DNA from: Lepidonotus clava
Taxonomy: Eukaryota; Annelida; Polychaeta; Phyllodocida; Polynoidae
Direction of reading: 5' to 3'
Length of the DNA stretch: 64,000 nt
Assembly (NCBI GenBank): GCA_936440205.1
Contig: OW387148.1
Coordinates: 16,361,961-16,425,960, forward strand
How positions within the stretch are numbered: position 1 is the stretch's first letter; the number at the start of each line of letters is the position of its first letter. The notes under the pieces were generated by a model that made no database searches, had not been told where the DNA came from, and worked only from the letters and a program-made list of their open reading frames with translations. Made by a program: the position numbers and the translations under genes. Positions 55,501 through 64,000 of the stretch are shown in pieces.

Positions 55501-58129
55501 CAAGCCCAAGCAGTGGCACTGGACGTCCGCCTCAGCCCAATCCATACGCCACTGACGTAGACATTGCTCTCAATTCTGCAAATCAGAAAAAAACTAGATT
55601 TTCGATTACACAGATTATTGTATTTCATTGTACCAGACTAATGAAGTGGTATTATTTCTTGTTGGAAGAAGCTGGGTGCTTGCTAAATGAGTAGGGAATG
55701 ACAAAGGACTATTTGAAACATGTGTATAAGATATCCTTTTTAGATACTAAAGGCCGTATTCCACATGCCGATTTTGATGCTGCCGATTTTACATTTTGTT
55801 GATTTTCTCTGAGAATACGACATCTTGACATCCTATATATCATTTGAAAGAGAATTGTAAGACCTTCCTAACAATGTATAACACTTCTATATTTGACCAT
55901 TATTCCCCCTACCGATTTTTAAAATCGGCTACAAAATCGGCATGTGGAATACAGGCTTAAGTTATATTTAAGGGGAGACTAAATCCCGAAGGATTTAGTC
56001 TTCCCTTTAAAGCTTAAAACCTATCTCCACCTTACGACTTTGAGCTAACGAACATGAGCGATAGTCAACGATTCAGCAATCAGTGTTATTCGTTGATTGA
56101 AAAAAAAGTTTAGGGAAAAGGAATAAGTGAGTTAGACAATAGTAAACATCTGCAAATGATGGTTAATGACAGTAAATGACTGAGGAAATGCAAAAAATTA
56201 TCAAACATAACCTCTTAGGTTTTTTTTGACGACTGAAGCAGAAGACTATTTTTTCCTAACCAAATTAAGCCATTAAACTTACACAGAAAAAAACTAAATG
56301 CTAGAAAGTCAGTCAAATCAGGCTTTTGTCATATGAAATGAAGGTTAGATGTAACTACTCCAACTTTCTAACCCCTCTTCTGAGAGCTTCAAAATCCTCC
56401 ATAGCAAACCAACTTTTTGTTTAGATAAAGTTAGGAAATAGGATGATAGAGAAATCGACGAAGAAAACGTTTTTCAATATAATTATGTGTGGGTGCTGGT
56501 GTTCTGCCTCAGTTTCATTGCAACATGCATGAGTTGAAATACCCGTTTCTATCTCGACATAGCATTCTGACACTGTCACTGACTCATCCATAGTGTTCAA
56601 CAATGGTTAAAATGAAACAGATGGGGTTGGATAAAGATTAGGAGCAATGCGTTGAGAAAACGAAGGTTTAAACAAGCAAACCTCGAGGTCCAAGACTTAC
56701 TCCTTGATATAACTAACGAGAAAGTCATGTTCCCCCTCGCTGTGGACACTGGGCAGATGGCCGCCGTCCTCCTGACACGCAAACTCCGCGTCGTCCCAGG
56801 TCGCCACCGTGGCGTAGAGACGGTAACAGGATGCTCCGTAACCAACATAACCGACAGCTGAACAAGCGCCTACAAAAACATCAAGGAATATTAATTTTGT
56901 GAATAGACTTGAGATTTATACAATTTGTGATAATGAGATTTTTCCTGTATTTCCCCAGCATGGTTCTATGGCCCGTGCATTGTGTGGCAAGTTGTTTTGT
57001 GTCTTTTTATCATTGTTAAGGTCAGTATTTTCACAAATTCCCACTTTTTTTTACTTCCTCTTATTCTTTCAAACCCTCTCCAGACAAACATCAGAAACCC
57101 ATTATGATATCTGTCAGCGTCCGTTCTATCCTATCCAAACTTCAGAAATTATACATTCTTTTCATTAAACCTATACACCAAAACACAAACGCCAACTTGA
57201 AATTACCAAGTTACGTTTTTTTATTTCAAATTTTCTTTTGTGGAAAGTAAAGGTTTGAAAGAAATAAGAATGTCTATTATATGACAGTTTGGTATAGTGT
57301 TTTTTTTTCATATTTTGTCTTTCCTTTTCTTTTCAATTCTCAATGTCTCTACACGGACTTTCAATATCCTAATCTTTTACACGGCGAAACGTAATTTTCT
57401 TAAATATGACAAGACGACGTAAAAACATCAAGGAATATCAATTTTGTGAATAAACTTGAGATTTATACAATTTGTGATAATGAGATTTTTCATAATTGAG
57501 AATGAAATCTTAGAAGGGGAATTATAATTATTGCCACTGGGGCAAGTGAGTAAGCAATTCGAAACTGTTTATCATTCTGTATGTACAGTTAAGGGGGGAA
57601 CCCATTAAGCGATTAAACCATAATTCTGGTTGTTTCGACCAGATCTGGTTTCTTAATTTAAGTTAAAATTACTAAAACTGGTTGAAAACTACTAGAATCT
57701 GTCTTCCCATTGAGCATTCAGACCAGAAAGTTATCAAATAATGGGGAATCACTTGGATAATATCTAACATTATTTGATATTTGTAACTGCATTCGACTAG
57801 AATTCAGTTGTGTCGCTTAGTGGGTTCCCGGCTTTTCTCAGCCCGGCCAACGACCTTGGTTAATTTGTTTATCGTTTGGTGCAAGAAATGGGAGACTTAT
57901 GAAGTAAACTTTAAGAAAATTTAATTCTGTTATTTTTTCCATTCTTCTTCTAATGTTTTCATTGCGAAAATTTGAAATAATGAGAGCATCGATTATGATA
58001 GCCTTCATTCACCTGAAATAGTGTAAATATTGTACGTGACTCACCTTCTATGGAAACAATAGAGCCAAAAACCATACATAGTGTAACAAATAAGAAATAT
58101 CTGCGCAGCGAAGTTGTCTTCATAGTCAT
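52515..58129 (-). CDS. Gene B: secreted C-type lectin-like protein with PAN-like tail
   Basis: Five exons on the minus strand: 58129-58045, 56869-56701, 55575-55346, 53984-53849 and 52635-52515, all with GT-AG sites and matching phases, giving 246 aa. Exon 1 encodes a signal peptide (YFLFVTLCMVFGSIVS). Exons 2-3 form a C-type lectin-like domain (SCYRLY, TWDDAEFACQEDGGHLPSVHS, VWIGLRR, WVDGSPLDYEKWSPNEP, YHYLCR). The inner disulfide cysteines are absent (WADADTD where W.D..C is usual), and the EPN and WND calcium motifs read EPM and WAD, so calcium-dependent sugar binding is doubtful. Exons 4-5 end in an apple/PAN-like Cys pattern (PLECARRCARDDQCINF, YHCVTSSS). ATG at 58123 is an alternative start two codons later. 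A likely poly(A) signal is at 52322-52327. Host role is probably recognition or adhesion (inference). Confidence 0.8.
55750..55958. repeat. 209-bp MITE in gene B intron 2
   Basis: Left aaggccgtattccacatgcc and the inverse of the right end (aagcctgtattccacatgcc) match with two differences, extending into gatttt. It is the same terminal family as 51739-52122 but has an unrelated interior. Confidence 0.75.
56874..56944. repeat. 71-bp repeat at the gene B exon 2 acceptor, copy 1
   Basis: Matches 57421-57491 in direct orientation with two mismatches. It starts four bases beyond the splice acceptor of exon 2, so the intron's acceptor-proximal segment is duplicated. Confidence 0.8.
57421..57491. 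repeat. 71-bp repeat in gene B intron 1, copy 2
   Basis: Direct copy of 56874-56944 located 547 bp away within the same intron. Confidence 0.8.
57596..57831. repeat. 236-bp MITE in gene B intron 1
   Basis: Left gggaacccattaagcga and right tcgcttagtgggttccc are inverted repeats with one mismatch. The interior contains palindromic ctggt/accag words near 57632-57660. It is non-coding. Confidence 0.7.
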
Positions 58130-60993
58130 TAGTCTCAGAGCAAATGCAGAAATGAGGGCAAATGCAATACCAGTACTAATCGGATTCAACGGAGTAGGAA
58201 CATTGATTTCTAACAGGGAATGTTATTCTCCGCTTACACATGCACACATAGTAACTGTTGAATGTGTACATGATTGATCGGATACCCCTTCTCAGATTTC
58301 GGTTAGGAGTCGTTCTTAGTCGTCATAATATGTAGAAAATGTGGTAACCAAAATGAATTAGCCTTGTACGTTAATGTTCAGTATCTTCTACCAAACGTTA
58401 ATCATGTAGAATAAGCCGAGGACATGATTACATACTAAGATTGCCGTGTGCAGAAACGGTATTATCACCATCACAATGCTCACAAGAATGTTACCTGATA
58501 AAATCCATAGCATCGAAGTCAAACTAACCTGAGTCATGTTTAATTTGTAACCATAAACCGTCATCTAATATCTCAGCTTGAGATCAATGTAAGTACATAC
58601 CTAATGTGGGAAATCGATCATTGTACATAATTTTTGTGAGTACAAAAAAAAAGAATGTTTCGTACGTTTTTCGTTTTGTAAATGTTGTCTATAAAGACAA
58701 CAGCACATCAATATATCTGATATATTTGCTTTACGATATCCTGTTGTAGAGTAAATAACATATTATATAGTGCTCCTTTGTTTCCATCATAATTGCTATC
58801 CAAAGAACATCAGTAGTAGATTTTTCAGAGTTGTATAGAAAGATGTAAATGTTGAAATGCTATTGAGATGAATCTAGTAAATTATAAATGTTTGGAGACC
58901 TATAATTCTCAAGGTACGAGCTTTTGGGGATCGGCTAATGAATTGATAATTTCAAAATATGACCCTATATGACAAACAATTATTTGGTTAAATTAAGATT
59001 AAATTCCATCATTACAATAACAGTTTTTATGGCTTTTATGAGTATCCTGTGATAATGGATTACAAAACTATTCTGTTATTTCAGGACGGGCCGTTTCCTT
59101 GGTATGTTTTCTATAACTTTTAAAAAATAAAAATCAATAGAAACAAAATGCAACGATAGAATGTGAAAATGCAGTGATCATTTTGATGCAAAAGATGTGT
59201 CTTTTTATCTCAAATCATTTTTGAATTTAGCAAACTCCTCTTTTTTTCTGAGCATTTTGATTTATGTAAAAATATCGTGACAGTTTAAGGCCTACACATC
59301 ATTCATCTAATGACGAGTTAAAAGCAGCAGGTCAATTTTACCATGTGCCTAAATGACCTCATTTCCATTGTGATGATAATGGAGCAAACCAAACCTTAGG
59401 TATTGCCATAAAATCCGAATAATTTGTACTTTATAATGTAATTTATCAAAATGTAACCATTTATTTATCTACAGTTTACAGCATTTTTGTGTGGTATATA
59501 TCGCTTAATTGTTTACAGAAAACTTTTTATTTGATATTACTGTATAGGCTGTTACAAGAATTATACAATGGTGTAATTCTATTTAAAATTGTGACCCAAT
59601 AAAATAATACAAAGGCAGAAACGTAGATTAGTACCGAAGCGTGGCATAGCTGCTTCCATCTGTCGGACTTTGTCAATATCACATATCCAATAAATTATCA
59701 CATATTCAATGAGGGGCGTGAGCGGCTGTCAACTAATGCCACCTAGTTGTGTTTTGTGTCACTAACTGTATAATTTTATTTCATGAAAAACAAGGACTTT
59801 TACTCGTAGTTTGTGAACACAACTTTAGAAATGGGGAGTCATTGTATTGAAAAAGAAAAAGTACAGCATTTAACCAAATCCAATAGAATATGTTTGAAAA
59901 ACAGATACTCCATATAATAACCAATGTTAAGGGTGGGTCCAGAGGGATCCAGTCCCCCCACCCCCACCCCCACCTTTTTATTGTTTTATTTGTGTAATGA
60001 AAGCAGCCCTGTTCGCAGGTTTTTACATAATAATAAGTATTATTGCTGTTATTGTCTGTAATACTCGCGGAATAAAGACAAATCCTATTAGACACATTTG
60101 TGGGGGGAAAAGACAGAAAAAACGATAGTATGTAAAGTTTAAACGGTAGTTATATTATTTTTACCAATAATGTGAGGTTATGTTACGTGCCCCTTGGCAT
60201 GTAGACCTATCGTAAAGATGTCCACGGGGTTCGAATGGGATGAAGAAAGATTCATTTTTCCCCACTACAACATTGGTTATTGACAATGACATAAATATAA
60301 AGAAGTGCCACAGTATGTCTTAACGCCCTTTCAAACAAGCGAGCTGATATATAAAGGTGACCGTATGCGTTTCTGCAGTTTAAGTTGGCCTGTTGGTACC
60401 TGTTACGTTGTGTAACAGTTACGTTATGTTATGTGTAAGAGTTTCAGATATCAACAAACAGTGTGCTGGATAATAAGCATAGCTAATACTAGAGGGTAAT
60501 TGGAGGAACTGTGCTGTTTAAGCATGCTGTGTTGTTCTTCATGACTTGCTATTTCTGCACCCCCAAACCCCTTAAAAGAGTGGGAAATAAGAAGGTAGGA
60601 CTTCAGTGTTGACATGCCAAGAACCAAGGGGGAACTGTTTATTCCATAACAAAATAAAGGCTTTTATACCCCTAAGACTCATGCTGATTGGTTAATAAAG
60701 GTCACATAATCATCGTGATACCTTGTGAGATCAATTCCAGCACCATATCTCTTGTACTCAAATACTCTTGATCTCATGCACATTCCTTACTCTCGTAACA
60801 CATTACAAACGCTCATAGAAACAGGCCACCTTCAGCCACAATATCCAAATTATGGAACTTTTTGTTGCATCCATTGTTCCCAATAAAATTCATATTAAAC
60901 GAAACCATAATAACATAGTTAAGATACATTGATTCAAAAATCCCATTAACTATGAACAAATAAATGAATTCCGGAAATCTATGAAATGTAAAA
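58130..60993. other. Intergenic DNA, nothing recognised
   Basis: AT-rich region upstream of gene B, which presumably includes its promoter. No gene, RNA or clear repeat was identified. Confidence 0.5.
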
Positions 60994-61179
60994 CAGGGGC
61001 GGATACAGGATTTCGAAAAGGGGGGGTCCATATATAGTGTAAGTACTAAAAGTGTGTGCATACGTGCACACACGCGCGACATTTTTTTCTCTTTGGCAAG
61101 TTTAAGTGTCCACCAAAAAAAAGGGGGGGGGGGGGTCAGGACCCCCTGGAGCCCCCCCCCCCCCCCGGATCCGCCCCTG
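60994..61179. mobile_element. 186-bp CAGGGGCGGAT MITE with target duplication
   Basis: Termini caggggcggat and atccgcccctg are inverted repeats, flanked by taaaa on both sides (60989-60993 and 61180-61184). Long G and C runs near the right end are typical of this group. The 5-bp duplication is short and AT-only, so family assignment is left open. Confidence 0.75.
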
Positions 61180-61252
61180 TAAAAGCCTTTGATTAAATGG
61201 TATCAGAGCACGCTAGAAATGCTATTTTTGGCAATATCAATGAACATATTCA

Positions 61253-61307
61253 TGCACAGGTCCTTAGGAAAGGTGTATATCATACACCTTTCCCATGAAC
61301 CTGTGCA
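61253..61307. repeat. 55-bp imperfect hairpin
   Basis: Outer arms tgcacaggt/acctgtgca and inner arms aaaggtgtat/atacaccttt form one near-continuous stem with a 3-nt loop. The role is unknown; it may be a minimal MITE. Confidence 0.6.
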
Positions 61308-63121
61308 GTCTGCCACCTTGCCAACCTTTGGGATCCTTGATAACAAGGTCACTTTATTTCATCTATGTTAACTATAGAATATTCCCAAAGAATTCGTTCA
61401 AATTTATGACACCAGAGCGGCGCCACTTTATGGAGAATAGCCAGAATAGATGTATAGCCAGATAAATACATTGTTGAAAATAAGTTTATCAAGTTAACAA
61501 CATCTTTTCTGATCTGCCTAAATTTCGGCTGAACGTTCCCATGGGATGTCTCCAATTAATGTAAAGAAATTAAGAAAAAGAAGAATACACGATGTACATC
61601 ATTATTTGTATTTTATATTACAACATTTTGAAAAAAAAAAGAGTATTATTTTGTCAAGGTAGGCGAACATTGAGAAAGGGACATGTCACAGGGAGTAGGT
61701 TTACAAGTGCATATATGGAACCATGGCCTAGCGTGAAAAAATACATAACCGGCAATTTAGTATGTCCCCATATAAGCATGCATCAATTTTGCCACCCTTG
61801 TGAAAAAACACATTATACTTAATGGAGTCGGTGAATAAGCCAACTCATCTCACCGCACAGCCATGCACTCACGCAATAAAATGGATAGCCTTGTATAAAC
61901 CCCTGATCTTTATGCTTGTATTACTATTAGCTAATAATCATCAAAGAGTTTGGAGAGAAGCAATATCTAGCCTATTTATTGTCATAGATTCTGATCACGC
62001 CACTAGCTCTAGCCCAGATAGCTTGTTCTGATTCTTTTACGTACTTGGACTTTTAAATTAGAAGAGAAATTCTAGGTAGAAAACAACCACCAAACAGGTA
62101 AAACAATTAGATAATAGCTTGTGTATCATTTAAATTTTATTCATTGCCATCAAAGTATACCGGGACAGAAAATAGAACCCATAATGTGAAGTGTTTATAA
62201 TATGTGCATAAAGCTCTAGCCTAACCATCTAATTATCACTAATAAAGGTAACATAATGCATTCAACTTGTTTCAAGAGTATATCATAGACTTAAATTCGC
62301 TACTTTATGTAGAAATCTAGATTACAAGGGACGGAATTGAATGGATCCATTGTTTAAACTGACTGCGATAACCAACACTTGGCATGATATAACAAATGGG
62401 CACCACCCATAATCACATTGACAAGTGCCCCGGCCTCGCTGAGTGGTCGACAGTAGTGAAGATGGAATGATAACAGATACAATTAGTATTCCCAAGTGAA
62501 ATGGCTAATATCCTCATGGTGGTTTATTATAAGGTTGTCCACTGATGTCTTTATATCTGATTTATTTACTCTTATGTGAGAGATTCCAACTAATTGTTTT
62601 CCCTTTGACCTTTGTGACAATTGTTGTAGTTGTCACGCCTGTTTATATATTATCATGTACGTTTGTATGTATAGATTGAACTATTTGGATGTATGTGTGG
62701 GGTCTGAGATGCTAATATGAATTATTCGGCATTTTTCAATTGTCTAAAATTAATGTTAGATTAAAATGGATGTTATTAACTGCATCCTGTATACTCTTTC
62801 TCCTTGAGAGGAGACGTCGGTCCTGAAATCGATCCAGAATCAGTTCAGTCCAGTCATCCAGTCATCTGTTCCCTACCCATGATCCATGTTGAGGTTGAAA
62901 ACTAACTATTTCATTGTATTTTAGACAAGCAATTAGTAGAAAAACAATGAAAAAGATCGCATGGTCTGATTTTCAAAATTCAACAAATAATTTTACATTA
63001 GACCCACACTGTAAAAAAAACCCATAACTTTGAGTGTTGAGATGACGTTGATTCGGATGGTGCTTTTGTTGGAGGTGCTAACCACAGTGTTAGTGGTCCA
63101 CGTGTTGGGGCAGGTAGAGCA
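61308..63121. other. Intergenic DNA, nothing recognised
   Basis: AT-rich with only short open frames lacking family features. Confidence 0.5.
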
Positions 63122-63165
63122 CCATGGTTTTCCACAGCATTGAAATCCATGCTGTGGAACCATGG
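63122..63165. repeat. 44-bp palindrome next to the Penelope-like element
   Basis: Arms ccatggttttccacagcat and atgctgtggaaccatgg pair around an 8-nt loop with a 2-nt bulge. It lies about 20 bp beyond the downstream end of the Penelope-like reading frame. Confidence 0.6.
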
Positions 63166-63183
63166 GGTTGAGATGTGAAAGAA

Positions 63184-64000
63184 CTAGTTTGTCTCTGAGG
63201 TTTTAGTTGCAGCAAAAAGAGACCAAGATTCTGGTGTTCTAGAGTGGTGGTTTAATAATTTGTCATATAGGAACCTAGATACATTCACTCCAATAGAGAT
63301 GTGCTGATGAGAAGGGTCAAATGTCACAATCAGAGGGATGTTTTTGTCCACGGTGGGGACAGTTGTGGGGTGTAGAAGAGTGTCTCGATCTAGGTGAGAG
63401 GCTTTGGTTTGAGCTTCTAGTAGTAGGTTAGTGAAGTGGAAATGGTCCTTCTTGTCGGTGCAGATCCTTCGTTCTCTCAAGAATTGACTGTACGGAATAG
63501 ATCTTTTCTGATGTGTAGGATGGTAGGATCTGAAGTGGGGGTATCTGAAAGTGTCGATGCGCTTATGGTACAGTCTGGTGTTCAACATGTTGGATTCATT
63601 TCTGTAGACGGTGACATCAAGGAAATCAACTGCGTCCTTGGACACATCTGCTGTGAACTTAATGGTTGGATGTTGGGTATTCAGGTAGTTCACAAAAGTC
63701 TGAGCCTCCACAGTGTTCCCTGGGTAAATGCAGAATATATTGTCTATATATCAGAGCCACAGGGTGGGTTTGGTAGGGTAGTTGGAAAGCAGTTTTGATT
63801 CTAGATGTCCCATGAAGAGATTGGCATAGTTGGGTGCCATCTAAGTGCCCATTGCCGTTCCACTGACTTGGTGGTAGACGTTGCCATTAAAGGAGAAATA
63901 GTTCAGGGTCAGAATGAAGCGTAGAAGTGTTGATATCAGCTAGGTAGGTGGGTCTTCTACTGTGCGACCATGTAATGCTTCCTTGCTACATGCCTTATCC
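63184..64000 (-). pseudogene. Penelope-like element reverse transcriptase, decayed and partial
   Basis: On the minus strand the longest open part (63711-63184, 175 aa) carries motifs typical of Penelope-like reverse transcriptases (VDFLDVTVYR, LYHKRIDTFRYPHFRS, SIPYSQFLRERRIC). Before it, fragments such as SFNGNVYHQVSGTAMGT and MAPNYANLFMGHLES continue the domain but are interrupted by several stop codons. No GIY-YIG endonuclease part is seen downstream, so the element is truncated at about 63180 and runs beyond the window at the other end. Confidence 0.8.

Noticed and set aside
63301-63330. Hammerhead ribozyme core (ctgatgag) near the Penelope-like element
   Set aside because: The word lies antisense within the coding part and no flanking helices or gaaa core in the right order were found.

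Overview
This window looks like nuclear DNA of a multicellular marine-type invertebrate. Genes are split by GT-AG introns, intergenic DNA is AT-rich and full of short inverted-repeat elements, and the host proteins are of metazoan extracellular kinds (a multidomain surface protein; a C-type lectin with a PAN-like tail). The phylum cannot be fixed from the sequence alone.

Layout. 1-4816 is intergenic, with a foldback element and several MITEs. 4817-49293 is one host gene (gene A, + strand): a signal-peptide exon, an 8-kb intron holding an intact-looking Ngaro/DIRS-type tyrosine-recombinase retroelement (5200-10089), and one very long exon. That exon is split by a 29,078-bp insertion (13693-42770) flanked by an exact 9-bp target-site duplication (ggtaaagcc). 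Removing the insertion and one duplication copy restores an uninterrupted reading frame of 2,449 codons. 52515-58129 (- strand) is gene B, a five-exon secreted C-type lectin/PAN protein. 58130-63183 is intergenic with a few MITEs and hairpins. 63184-64000 is a decayed Penelope-like element that runs off the window.

The main discovery is the giant insertion. I interpret it as a complete Mutator-like (MULE) DNA transposon with four spliced genes in two divergent pairs: gene i (-, 207 aa, glycine-rich hydrophobic N-terminus, Cys cluster, SUMO-acceptor-like motif, basic tail) opposite gene ii (+, 1,023 aa, mostly disordered with internal repeats); and gene iii (-, about 224-238 aa, AT-hook-like core plus PHD finger) opposite gene iv (+, 1,823 aa). 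Gene iv joins a WRKY/GCM1-FLYWCH-like zinc finger, a MULE DDE transposase core, a SWIM finger, a long acidic/basic tail, an Ulp1-type SUMO protease domain with an intact His-Asp-Gln-Cys set, and a C-terminal PHD finger. Clusters of CCGCG/CGCGG palindromes lie at both element ends, with a four-unit 27-bp array inside, and are candidate transposase-binding sites.

How the parts may work together (inference): gene iv cuts and pastes the element through the palindromic ends. PHD fingers in iii and iv could read chromatin. The protease plus a consensus SUMO-acceptor motif in gene i and a possible SUMO-interacting motif in gene ii suggest control through SUMO. All four genes are open with consensus splice sites and the duplication is perfect, so the insertion seems recent and probably leaves this copy of gene A non-functional.
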